Shown here in pieces: positions 1 to 7,541 of a DNA stretch of 46,994 nucleotides (position 1 is the first letter of the stretch; the number at the start of each line of letters is the position of its first letter). The DNA is from Shouchella shacheensis (GTDB lineage Bacteria > Bacillota > Bacilli > Bacillales > Bacillaceae_D), in contig NZ_LLYY01000033.1 in the NCBI RefSeq assembly GCF_001484965.1, positions 1 through 46,994 on the forward strand. The letters are read 5' to 3'. A program made the translations under genes and the position numbers. Under the pieces are notes generated by a model. That model was not told the origin of the DNA, did not search any database, and saw nothing but the letters and a program-made list of their open reading frames with translations.

Positions 1-48
1 GAAGACCGAGAGGGATCACGCTTGCGCCTTTAGGCGTGGGAGTTGTCA
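1..48 (+). mobile_element. tnpB: Probable 3' end of IS200/IS605-type element (TnpB tail and right end)
   Basis: The first 33 bases stay open in one frame and stop at a TAG inside the motif CCTTTAGGCGTGGGAGTTGTC. A stop codon lying inside a CTTTAGG hairpin that is followed by GAGTTGTC is typical of the right end of IS200/IS605 elements carrying tnpB, where the same bases form the 3' part of the omega RNA. CACGC (18-22) can pair with GCGTG (35-39). Only about ten C-terminal codons are inside the window, so the identity of the gene is an inference from the end motif and not from protein similarity. Confidence 0.35.
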
Positions 49-199
49 AAAGTATTTAAGAATTTTTTTAAATAGGCTGATCCATTTTGATTCTTTGGAC
101 GTACCCTTAGTAACAGGAAAAAAATCATTCCTGTGTAAGGGACACCTCCCAACATTCTTATGGGTATGGGTCCCGATCTTAAGGGAGGAGATTGTTTAT

Positions 200-787
200 A
201 TGAAGAAATTTTTTGTTGCACCGCTGGCTGCTGCGCTTGCTTTAACGGCCTTTGCAGGAACAGCCTCTGCCGATCACGAAGAGCGAGAGTTTTGGGTTGA
301 ATTGACTCCTGAGCAAGAAACCATGGACGTAGAAAGCTACGCCACTGGAGAGGCCCATTTCGAAGTGAGTGAAGACGGTGAATCACTCGACTATTCGATT
401 CATGCCGAGAATTTGGAGAACGCAGTGGCTGGACATTTGCATAGCGGAGCTATAGGGGAAGACGGACCGGTAGAATTGTTCCTCTTTGAAAACGAGGAAG
501 CGATGGATTATAACGGCGAAGTAGCCACCGGTACATTGACAGAAGAGGATCTGGTAGGAGATTTAAGCTGGGAAGAATTTTCGATGGCACTCGTAGCTGG
601 CGAAGTCTATGCGAACCTCCACACAGAGCAATTTCCAGATGGTGAAATTCGCGGACAATTAGATGAAAATGCGGAGGAAGCGGCGATGATGCCGGATGAA
701 ATGCCACAAACAGGCTTGGGTGGCGCCAGCAATGAAGGTTGGTTTACAAACTTATGGACCAGCTTCACATCATTTCTTTTTAACTAA
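200..787 (+). CDS. Secreted CHRD-domain protein
   Basis: The product is 195 residues long. Residues 1-24 form a signal peptide (Lys-Lys, a hydrophobic core, then ASA before Asp25). Residues 26-155 match the CHRD domain: repeated beta strands with the motifs HLHSG (79-83), GPVELFLF and the closing pattern ANLHTEQFPDGEIRGQL. CHRD domains occur in chordin and in many bacterial secreted proteins of unknown function. The tail is acidic and contains MPQTG (168-172), close to a sortase LPxTG signal, but what follows is short and amphipathic, not a membrane span with a basic end. The ATG at 200 was chosen because AAGGGAGGAG (181-190) lies just upstream; the longer in-frame start at 95 has no ribosome site. 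It stands alone and ends in a clear terminator. Confidence 0.85.
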   Translation: MKKFFVAPLAAALALTAFAGTASADHEEREFWVELTPEQETMDVESYATGEAHFEVSEDGESLDYSIHAENLENAVAGHLHSGAIGEDGPVELFLFENEEAMDYNGEVATGTLTEEDLVGDLSWEEFSMALVAGEVYANLHTEQFPDGEIRGQLDENAEEAAMMPDEMPQTGLGGASNEGWFTNLWTSFTSFLFN

Positions 788-807
788 AACAGACGGCATT
801 GAGTCAT

Positions 808-845
808 GCCGGAAATTCCTAAGCGCAGGGATTTCCGGCTTTTTT
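808..845 (+). terminator. Rho-independent terminator of the CHRD gene
   Basis: GCCGGAAAT at 808 pairs with ATTTCCGGC ending at 839 and is followed by a run of six T, 21 bases after the stop codon. Confidence 0.85.
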
Positions 846-995
846 GTATTGAAAAACATTCTTGGATTCATCCCTGATAGGTCCATTGGCGGTTAATGAT
901 GCAAAGATGGAAGCTGGAGCGGATTTAGATGATAATAGAGTGTTCCCCGCGTATAATAGCGAGGGCTGATAAATAGCAGCAGGGAATCAGCTTGA

Positions 996-1130
996 ACCCC
1001 ACTCCCAGCTCTCGTATGGAGGCGTGGTGTTTGTTCGGTTGCTTTAGTTGACAGAATTGATCTGAAACAAGGCGAAAAAGTCGACAAACTTGAGGTGAAA
1101 AGTCTCAATCTTTGGGCTAAAAGTGATTGA
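996..1130 (+). pseudogene. Possible remnant of a winged-helix (YcaQ/AlkZ-like) protein C-terminus
   Basis: Between the CHRD gene and the MerR gene one frame is open from 996 to the TGA at 1128-1130. It ends with a peptide that reads like the C-terminus of YcaQ/AlkZ-type winged-helix proteins (pattern VDRIDLKQGEKVDKLEVKSL, close to the family's GRIDLKADRK-type ending). There is no start codon with a ribosome site, and the frame is closed upstream by stops, so only a decayed fragment could remain. The stop overlaps the promoter of the next gene. The rest of 846-995 shows nothing I can support. Confidence 0.25.
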
Positions 1131-1157
1131 CCTTCACGTAACGTTAAGGTTTATGCT
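1127..1157 (+). promoter_or_regulatory. MerR-type promoter with 19-bp spacer and operator
   Basis: The -35 box TTGACC (1127-1132) and -10 box TATGCT (1152-1157) are 19 bp apart, the overlong spacing that MerR-family activators correct by twisting DNA. Between and overlapping them lies a 10-1-10 palindrome with arms ACCTTCACGT (1130-1139) and ACGTTAAGGT (1141-1150), one mismatch. Transcription should begin near 1164, only about 13 bases before the TTG start, which rules out the upstream ATGs and implies autoregulation. Confidence 0.8.
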
Positions 1158-1176
1158 CAAAGGGGAGGGAGTAGAG

Positions 1177-1962
1177 TTGGAATACACTGTTAAAAAACTG
1201 GCTGGGCTAGCGGGTGTGAGTGCACGAACACTTCGCTACTATGATGAAATCGGGCTCCTTAAGCCAGCAAGAATCAATGCTTCTGGCTATCGCATCTATG
1301 GGCAGCAGCAAGTCAACCTTCTTCAGCAAATTTTGTTCTATCGTGAATTGGACGTGAGCTTAGAAACGATTCGCTCCATCGTGAACAAGCCTTCCTTTGA
1401 TGAACAAGCAGCCTTGAAGAAGCACTACCAGAAGCTGATCGAAAAGCGAACACGCCTCGACCAGTTGATTGCAATCGTTGAAAAGACGATGGCCACCAAG
1501 GAAGGAGGTCAACACATGACGGACAACGAAAAGTTTGCAGGCTTCAAAGAAGGGCTGATCAGTGAAAATGAAGCAAAATACGGGAACGAAATCCGTGAGA
1601 AGTACGGGGACGAGACGATAGACAACGCCAATATGAAGCTAAAAGGCATGTCTGAAGACGAGTATGCGGCGATGAAAGCTCTTGAGAAGGAACTGTTCAC
1701 CTTGCTTGAACAAGCGTATGAGACGGGAGATCCAGCCTCTTCACTGGGACAGAAAGCAGCTGAGGTGCATAAGCAGTGGCTCCTGTATTCTTGGTCCAGC
1801 TACTCGAAAGACGCCCACGCCGGAATTGCGGAAATGTACGTCGCAGATGAGCGGTTTACTAGCTACTATGACAACGTCGCGAGAGGGGGTACAGCATTCT
1901 TGCGCGACGCGATTTTGATTTATTTAGGGAAAAGTGAAAGCAAGAAACCTAGAGAGTGTTAA
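1177..1962 (+). CDS. MerR-family regulator with TipAS effector domain (Mta/TipA-like)
   Basis: A 261-residue transcription regulator. Residues 1-70 are the MerR DNA-binding domain (VSARTLRYYDEIGLL and SGYRIY). A dimerisation helix follows (about 75-110), then a TipAS-type drug-binding domain (about 135-250, ending in the family-typical pattern YVADERFTSYYD...FLRDAILIY). B. subtilis Mta, which turns on multidrug efflux genes, has the same architecture. The start is a TTG preceded by AGGGGAGGG (1161-1169); the ATG codons at 1123 and 1153 lie in or before the promoter. The MerR-type promoter directly upstream indicates self-control. No efflux pump sits next to it, so its other targets must be elsewhere; the ligand is unknown. 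Confidence 0.9.
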   Translation: MEYTVKKLAGLAGVSARTLRYYDEIGLLKPARINASGYRIYGQQQVNLLQQILFYRELDVSLETIRSIVNKPSFDEQAALKKHYQKLIEKRTRLDQLIAIVEKTMATKEGGQHMTDNEKFAGFKEGLISENEAKYGNEIREKYGDETIDNANMKLKGMSEDEYAAMKALEKELFTLLEQAYETGDPASSLGQKAAEVHKQWLLYSWSSYSKDAHAGIAEMYVADERFTSYYDNVARGGTAFLRDAILIYLGKSESKKPREC

Positions 1963-1990
1963 GCCATCGATAAGGGCTTAACACTTTTTT
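1956..1990 (+). terminator. Terminator of the MerR-family gene
   Basis: GTGTTAAGCC pairs with GGCTTAACAC and is followed by six T; the stem begins inside the last codons of the gene. Confidence 0.9.
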
Positions 1991-2091
1991 GCTGTGATGA
2001 TCGAAGTACACCAGACCGCCTTTCACAAGATGTGTGGTATAGTAACAACGCATATATAAATCTAGAATTAGCGTGAAAGGATGTCCATCGC

Positions 2092-2718
2092 ATGGCCAAA
2101 AAGAAGTTCTATGTTGTCTGGAAAGGACGCAAGACCGGAATTTTTTCCACCTGGGCGGAGTGTGAGGCGCAAGTGAAGGGTTTTCCGGGGGCCGCCTTTA
2201 AGTCGTTTGCGACAAAGGGAGAAGCAGAGGCGGCTCTCAAAGGAGGAAAGACACGTACACGCACGTCTACAAAACCGCCGGAAAAAACGGGATCGCCGTC
2301 AGCGACGGACGTGATATGGGACAGCATAAGCGTCGATGTTGGCAGTCATGGCAACCCGGGTAAAGTTGAATATAAAGGCGTCGACACGAAATCGGGGGAC
2401 GTCATTTTTTCGCGGGAACCGATTGAGATGGGCACAAATAATATGGGGGAGTTTCTGGCGATTGTCCATGGCTTAGCTTACTTAAAACAGCATGGAAGCG
2501 AGCGCCCCGTCTATTCCGATTCGAAAACGGCGATCGGTTGGGTTAAGAAGAAGAAAGCCAACTCTACACTTATTCGCAATGCGCAAACCGAAGAAATCTG
2601 GTCGCTTGTGAAGCAAGCAGAAGCATGGCTAAAAGACAACCCTAATCACAATCCGGTGTTGAAATGGGAAACGGAACTGTGGGGCGAGATTAAGGCTGAT
2701 TACGGGAGGAAAGGGTAG
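2092..2718 (+). CDS. rnhA: Ribonuclease HI with N-terminal hybrid-binding (viroplasmin-type) domain
   Basis: The product (208 residues) degrades the RNA strand of RNA-DNA hybrids. Residues 1-50 form the small viroplasmin-like hybrid-binding domain ([12 protein letters not shown]...C...[12 protein letters not shown]). A polar linker (51-72) leads to the catalytic RNase H fold. The four metal-binding acids of the family are all present: Asp82 (in SVDVG), Glu120 (NNMGE), Asp143 (YSDS) and Asp203 (KADYG). The catalytic part closely resembles the structurally studied Bacillus halodurans enzyme, including the shared ending [11 protein letters not shown]. The gene stands alone; GAAAGG about 13 bases upstream is its likely ribosome site. 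Nothing is missing. Confidence 0.95.
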   Translation: MAKKKFYVVWKGRKTGIFSTWAECEAQVKGFPGAAFKSFATKGEAEAALKGGKTRTRTSTKPPEKTGSPSATDVIWDSISVDVGSHGNPGKVEYKGVDTKSGDVIFSREPIEMGTNNMGEFLAIVHGLAYLKQHGSERPVYSDSKTAIGWVKKKKANSTLIRNAQTEEIWSLVKQAEAWLKDNPNHNPVLKWETELWGEIKADYGRKG

Positions 2719-2915
2719 CTTCTGGTGATTGTCGTAGACGTGCAGGAAACGAGCACTTTTGGCAGAAAGTGGCCTAAGCTAGTCTCTCTATTTCTTCCAA
2801 GCTCCCGGCGTTCAACGAGTGGGTGATGAATTCTGCCCCAAAGGGTTGGCCAGACCCAATTCAGGGTATAAGTCTCTAAGGAAGACATTTCGTACGGTAG
2901 AAAGGGAGGAGCACG

Positions 2916-4277
2916 ATGGTTGATTCGCTTCGAGTTGCCCAGCAAGATTATCTCTTTTCAGGAGCAACAAAGCCCTTGTCGTTTCGTAAACAACAGCTTG
3001 AGAGGTTGCGAACAATGTTGAAACGACATGAAGGCGAGCTGTTAAAAGCAGTAAAAAAAGACTTAAACAAGCAGGAGGAAGAAGCCTTCCTGATGGAGCT
3101 TGGTTCTGTCTACCAGGAAATTACGCACGCGCTCGATTCTCTTGAGAACTGGATGCGGCCAATGAAGGTGAAGAACCCGCCTTCCCATGCAGGCTCAAAA
3201 AGCTGGGTTCATCATGAACCTTACGGCAGTGTTCTGATTATTGCCCCATGGAACTATCCGATCCAGCTTACCTTCTCACCGCTTGTAGGAGCGCTCGCGG
3301 CGGGGAACTGTGCTGTCATTAAGCCTTCGGAGCTAACGCCGCACACGTCAAGTGCGATTGCGGCTGCGGTTCGAGCAACATTTGCGAAAGAAGTGGTTGC
3401 GGTGGTCGAAGGGGACGCGAAGACCGCAGAAGCCCTTCTTGAAGAGCCGTTTGACTACATTTTTTTTACGGGCAGCGTCGCCGTGGGAAAAAAGGTCATG
3501 GAGAAGGCGGCGAAGCATCTGACGCCACACACGCTTGAGCTTGGCGGAAAGAGCCCGGCGATCGTTGATAAGAGTGCCAAACTTGAGCTGGCGGCAAAAC
3601 GAATTGCTTGGGGGAAATTCACAAATGCAGGCCAGACGTGCATTGCCCCGGATTATGTACTTGTTCACGAGGCGGTCTACCACGAGTTTGTGGAGAAGCT
3701 AAGAGATCAAGCACACGAGCTCTTTGCGGAAAAAACAAAAAAAGGAAAGTATACCCAGATCGTGAATGACCGACACTATAAACGTGTAAAGAACTTTTTG
3801 AATGATGGGGAGGTTGTGCTTGGCGGCCAGTTCAGCCCTGAAGATCGACTGATTGCACCGACAATCTTAACGAATGTGAGTTGGGAAGCCCCGGTAATGC
3901 AGGAGGAAATCTTTGGTCCGATCTTGCCGATTTTTACGTATAAGGAGGCAAGTGAGGTGCTTGCCCGGGTGCGGTCGCTACCAAACCCGCTCGCTCTCTA
4001 TGTTTTTTCGGAAGACGAACGTGTGCAGCAGCTCTTCACGGAGCAGCTCTCCTTTGGCGGAGGGTGTATCAATGACACGCTGATGCATGTGGCCAATCCG
4101 CACTTGCCGTTTGGTGGGAAGGGGGCAAGTGGTACCGGTGCGTATCACGGCTACGAGAGCTTCCGGACGTTTTCTCACCAGAAAGGGTTGCTGAAGCAGA
4201 CGACCAAGTTTGATTTTCCCATCCGCTACAGCCTGGGAACACTTAGCTACAAATTGATTCGCAAGTTGTTTAAATAG
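2916..4277 (+). CDS. Aldehyde dehydrogenase, class 3 type (YwdH-like)
   Basis: A 453-residue NAD(P)-dependent aldehyde dehydrogenase that oxidises an aldehyde to the acid. Length and lack of an N-terminal extension fit the class 3/fatty-aldehyde branch, which includes B. subtilis YwdH. The oxyanion-hole motif PWNYP (Asn113), the catalytic base Glu208 in LELGGKSP and the nucleophile Cys242 in GQTCIAPDY are present. The C-terminal stretch is hydrophobic and basic (YSLGTLSYKLIRKLFK), as in membrane-associated relatives. AAAGGGAGGAG precedes the ATG. Only nine bases separate it from the N-hydroxylase downstream, so the two are probably co-transcribed. Its substrate is not evident from sequence. 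Confidence 0.93.
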   Translation: MVDSLRVAQQDYLFSGATKPLSFRKQQLERLRTMLKRHEGELLKAVKKDLNKQEEEAFLMELGSVYQEITHALDSLENWMRPMKVKNPPSHAGSKSWVHHEPYGSVLIIAPWNYPIQLTFSPLVGALAAGNCAVIKPSELTPHTSSAIAAAVRATFAKEVVAVVEGDAKTAEALLEEPFDYIFFTGSVAVGKKVMEKAAKHLTPHTLELGGKSPAIVDKSAKLELAAKRIAWGKFTNAGQTCIAPDYVLVHEAVYHEFVEKLRDQAHELFAEKTKKGKYTQIVNDRHYKRVKNFLNDGEVVLGGQFSPEDRLIAPTILTNVSWEAPVMQEEIFGPILPIFTYKEASEVLARVRSLPNPLALYVFSEDERVQQLFTEQLSFGGGCINDTLMHVANPHLPFGGKGASGTGAYHGYESFRTFSHQKGLLKQTTKFDFPIRYSLGTLSYKLIRKLFK

Positions 4278-4286
4278 GAGGACGCT

Positions 4287-5579
4287 ATGACATATGATGT
4301 AATTGGCATCGGCATCGGGCCCTTTAATTTAGGGCTCGCCGCCTTACTTGAGGAGCGCACCGAGTTAAGCGCTGCTTTCTTTGATGAGAATACGTCCTTT
4401 GAGTGGCACCCAGGGATGCTTCTGGAAGGAACGGATTTGCAAGTTCCGTTTCTCGCCGATCTGGTGACGATGGCTAACCCCCAAAGCCGGTACACGTTTT
4501 TAAACTATATTCATGAAAATGGGCGGATGTTGCCCTTTTATTTTTTCAATCGGTTTGATATCCCACGAAGGGAGTACAATGCTTACTGTCAATGGGTCGC
4601 AAATCAAGTGGGGAGCTGTCATTTTGGCCGCAGAGTAACCAATGCCATTTATGTGGAAGAAGAAGGGCGCTATAAATTGACGGTTCATTACCCTGACTCT
4701 AGCGAAGGAGAGATATTCTACGCGAAGCACCTCGTTGTCGGAACGGGAAATACACCGCTCGTGCCACCTGGGGTTGAAGAAGTCGTAAATGATGATGTCA
4801 TTCACTCCAGTACATACGCCTTTCATCAGGAAGAAATCAAGCAGGCAAACGCGGTAACAGTGGTGGGCTCTGGTCAAAGCGCGGCGGAAATTTTCTACAC
4901 TCTTCTTACAGACCAGCCCGAGCATGGCTATAAGCTGTCGTGGTTCACACGATCGCCCGGTTTCTTTCAGTTGGAAGAATCGAAGCTTGGCCAGGAGGTG
5001 TTTTCACCGGAGTACGTCGATTATTTTCATAAACTTCCTTATGACACACGACAAGACGCATTGCCATTGCTTGGGAGCCTAAGAAACGGCGTGCAGCAAA
5101 AGACGCTTCATAAAATTTACGACCGCCTCTATCATCAGACGGTTCATCAGACAAAAGCGGCTGTGCGAATACAGGCCTTGGTGGAGGTCAATGGGGTAAA
5201 GAAAGCAGGAGAGGGAACGTATGAGCTGGACTGCTGGCAATGGCAAGAAGAGAGGGCGTTTGTCCACAAAAGCGAAAAGGTGATTTTTTCTACAGGGTAC
5301 AAACCGAATGTCCCCAAATGGCTTCAGGCAATGGAAAGCGAGCTTGTGATGGAGTCAGAAAAAGAATTCGCCGTTAACCGGAATGCCGCCCTTGTTTTTA
5401 AAAAGAAACGAGCGGGTCAGGTTTATTCACTTACCAATCTTGACCACAGCCACGGCACCAGTGCGACGAATTTAGCGCTTTCTGTTCAGCGCAATATGCG
5501 CATTGTCAATGAGCTAGCTGGAGAGAATGTGTATGAAACGAAGAAAAGTGGCGTCTTTCAGCAGTTTTCTGCAGAATAG
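4287..5579 (+). CDS. Lysine N6-hydroxylase / ornithine N5-oxygenase family flavoprotein
   Basis: A 430-residue flavin monooxygenase of the IucD/PvdA/SidA family, which hydroxylates the side-chain amine of lysine or ornithine (or diamines) in the first step of hydroxamate siderophore synthesis. The FAD motif GIGPFNLG (9-16), the family signature FEWHPGM (38-44), the NADPH motif VVGSGQSAAE (192-201) and the late motif STGYKPNVP are visible. AGGAGG lies just before the ATG, and the aldehyde dehydrogenase gene ends nine bases upstream. No siderophore synthetase, acetyltransferase or transporter is nearby, so the product's pathway is unclear: it may feed a siderophore operon elsewhere or have another amine substrate. 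No Fur box is obvious upstream of the pair. Confidence 0.88.
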   Translation: MTYDVIGIGIGPFNLGLAALLEERTELSAAFFDENTSFEWHPGMLLEGTDLQVPFLADLVTMANPQSRYTFLNYIHENGRMLPFYFFNRFDIPRREYNAYCQWVANQVGSCHFGRRVTNAIYVEEEGRYKLTVHYPDSSEGEIFYAKHLVVGTGNTPLVPPGVEEVVNDDVIHSSTYAFHQEEIKQANAVTVVGSGQSAAEIFYTLLTDQPEHGYKLSWFTRSPGFFQLEESKLGQEVFSPEYVDYFHKLPYDTRQDALPLLGSLRNGVQQKTLHKIYDRLYHQTVHQTKAAVRIQALVEVNGVKKAGEGTYELDCWQWQEERAFVHKSEKVIFSTGYKPNVPKWLQAMESELVMESEKEFAVNRNAALVFKKKRAGQVYSLTNLDHSHGTSATNLALSVQRNMRIVNELAGENVYETKKSGVFQQFSAE

Positions 5580-5589
5580 ATGCCTCTCT

Positions 5590-5620
5590 CCCTCGATTAA
5601 ATCAGTCGAGGGGGGTTGTC
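5590..5620 (+). terminator. Hairpin after the N-hydroxylase gene
   Basis: CCCTCGA (5590-5596) pairs perfectly with TCGAGGG (5606-5612), starting 11 bases after the stop. The tail is GGGGTTGTCATTT and not a clean T run, so termination is likely but not certain. Confidence 0.5.
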
Positions 5621-5721
5621 ATTTAGTGCTGAAAGTGAGAAGAGATGCAGGCATTTCCCTTCGTAGTTCCTCTTCATCGCGGGAAAGGACGAAATTTAGA
5701 CGTAATTCTACATTAAAATTG

Positions 5722-5762
5722 TTATAATTAGTATTGACTTTCGTCCTACTCTTTTATACAAT
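5722..5762 (+). promoter_or_regulatory. Catalase promoter with PerR-like box over the -35 region
   Basis: A sigma-A promoter is visible: TTGACT (5734-5739), 17 bp, TACAAT (5757-5762). The 15-mer TTATAATTAGTATTG at 5722-5736 matches the PerR box TTATAATnATTATAA at 11 of 14 positions and overlaps the -35 box, where a repressor would block polymerase. Confidence 0.6.
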
Positions 5763-5769
5763 GAATTTA

Positions 5770-5794
5770 CGATAATGATTACAAATAAGTAATC
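5770..5794 (+). promoter_or_regulatory. Second PerR-like operator at the catalase transcription start
   Basis: CGATAATGATTACAA (5770-5784) matches the PerR box at 11 of 14 positions and lies at the expected start of transcription. Overlapping it is a perfect inverted repeat, GATTAC (5777-5782) and GTAATC (5789-5794), separated by six bases. Either could be the true operator. Confidence 0.5.
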
Positions 5795-5873
5795 ACTCTT
5801 TCTATTTGTCTATTATAAATAGTTTTGAAAGAGCGTGAATCAAAGATACAGTACATAGGGAGGAGCAATTGAG

Positions 5874-7334
5874 ATGAAAAAGCTTACAGACAACCAAGGG
5901 CACCCGATTTACGATAACCAGAATTCACGTACGGCTGGTCAACATGGTCCTACACTACTTGAAGACTATCATCTTGTCGAAAAACTTGCTCACTTTGACC
6001 GTGAACGCATTCCAGAGCGAGTGGTTCACGCACGCGGCGCAGGGGCGTACGGTGTATTTAAAGTCAAAAACAACATGAAGCGATTCACAAAAGCGGCCTT
6101 TCTCGCTGAAGACGGCAAAGAAACTCCATTGTTTGTACGTTTTTCAACGGTTATTCACGGCGGAACGTCTCCGGAAACACTGCGCGATCCCCGCGGATTC
6201 TCTGTAAAGTTCTATACGGAGGAAGGAAACTATGATTTTGTTGGCAATACACTGCCGATCTTCTTTATTCGTGACGCGATTAAGTTCCCTGACGTGATTC
6301 ACTCTTTAAAACCGGACCCACGTACAAACGTGCAAAGCCCGGATCGTTACTGGGATTTCATGTCTCTTTCCCCTGAAACGACAAACATGATGATTCACTT
6401 ATTTACCGATGAAGGCATCCCGGCTTCGTACCGCGAAATGCGAGGGTCAAGCGTGCATGCCTTTAAATGGGTGAATGAGCATGGAAATATGGTGTATATC
6501 AAATTGAAGTGGCTACCGAAACAAGGAATGCGCAACCTTTCCATGGAAGAAGCAGAAGAGATCCAAGGGAAAGATTTCAACCATGCGACGAATGATTTGT
6601 ATCAAGCCATTGAGGACGGAGACTACCCAGAGTGGGATCTCTACGTTCAAGTTCTTGACCCTGCGGATTTGGATAGCTTTGATTTCCACCCGCTTGATGC
6701 AACCAAGGATTGGTTAGAAGAAGACATTCCAATGCAGCTGGTTGGGACAATGACGCTGAACCGTAACCCGGACAATGTCTTTGCTGAAACAGAGCAAGTT
6801 GGCTTTAATCCAGGGAATCTTGTACCTGGTTTTGAAGCATCGGAAGACAAAATGCTTCAAGGACGAATCTTCTCTTACTCGGATACGCAGCGCTATCGTG
6901 TAGGAGCCAACTACCTTGATCTTCCCATCAACTGCCCATTCGCGCAAAAAGCGAATAACACACGCGATGGTGTCATGCCGGTTGGACAGCAAACCAATCA
7001 AATCAATTACGAGCCAAACCGCTATGAGGAGACGCCGAAGGAAGATACGATCCACGAGGACTACCGTGCTCCTGTTACGGGGCCAACAGGTCGTCAGGCG
7101 ATTGAGAAAACGGACCACTTCGGTCAAGCGGGAAGAATCTACCGAAGCTATACGAAAGAGGTCCAGGACACGCTAGTGAAAAACCTAGTCGCCGATCTTT
7201 CCGACGTCACGCATGAGACGGTTCTCCGCGCCGTATGCAACTTTTATCGTGCGGACGAAACCCTCGGTCAGCGTCTTGCTGATGAGCTCAATGTAGATAT
7301 CTCTGAGTATGTAGAAGCCGCCAAGCAAAGCTAA
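5874..7334 (+). CDS. katA: Heme catalase, small-subunit monofunctional type
   Basis: A 486-residue catalase that converts hydrogen peroxide to water and oxygen in the cytoplasm. Length and motifs fit the small-subunit clade that includes B. subtilis KatA. The distal histidine is His52 (RVVHARGAGAYG), the distal asparagine Asn125 (NYDFVGNTLPIFF) and the proximal heme tyrosine lies in RIFSYSDTQRYR. The ATG follows GGGAGGAG with good spacing. The gene is monocistronic, with a terminator downstream. Two PerR-like boxes at its promoter, together with an intact perR gene near the right end of the window, support induction by peroxide, as is known for B. subtilis katA. Confidence 0.97.
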   Translation: MKKLTDNQGHPIYDNQNSRTAGQHGPTLLEDYHLVEKLAHFDRERIPERVVHARGAGAYGVFKVKNNMKRFTKAAFLAEDGKETPLFVRFSTVIHGGTSPETLRDPRGFSVKFYTEEGNYDFVGNTLPIFFIRDAIKFPDVIHSLKPDPRTNVQSPDRYWDFMSLSPETTNMMIHLFTDEGIPASYREMRGSSVHAFKWVNEHGNMVYIKLKWLPKQGMRNLSMEEAEEIQGKDFNHATNDLYQAIEDGDYPEWDLYVQVLDPADLDSFDFHPLDATKDWLEEDIPMQLVGTMTLNRNPDNVFAETEQVGFNPGNLVPGFEASEDKMLQGRIFSYSDTQRYRVGANYLDLPINCPFAQKANNTRDGVMPVGQQTNQINYEPNRYEETPKEDTIHEDYRAPVTGPTGRQAIEKTDHFGQAGRIYRSYTKEVQDTLVKNLVADLSDVTHETVLRAVCNFYRADETLGQRLADELNVDISEYVEAAKQS

Positions 7335-7350
7335 ATAATTGACTAGATCA

Positions 7351-7383
7351 CCGGTGTGGAGGAAACCTCCGCATCGGTTTTTT
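7351..7383 (+). terminator. Terminator of katA
   Basis: CCGGTGTGGAGG pairs with CCTCCGCATCGG (one mismatch-type pair and one wobble) around AAA, followed by TTTTTT. Confidence 0.85.
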
Positions 7384-7541
7384 AGTACGGGGCCCGATTC
7401 GAAAGAGAACAAAATACCCCGGCTATGAGCGTCCGTCACCTTTAACGCAAAAGCACGCCACAAAGTAAGAGAAACCGCTAGGCTACCTATTGCGGAGCTG
7501 ATAGACTACTAGGTACAATGAGCACAGTGAGGAGGAGTTGA

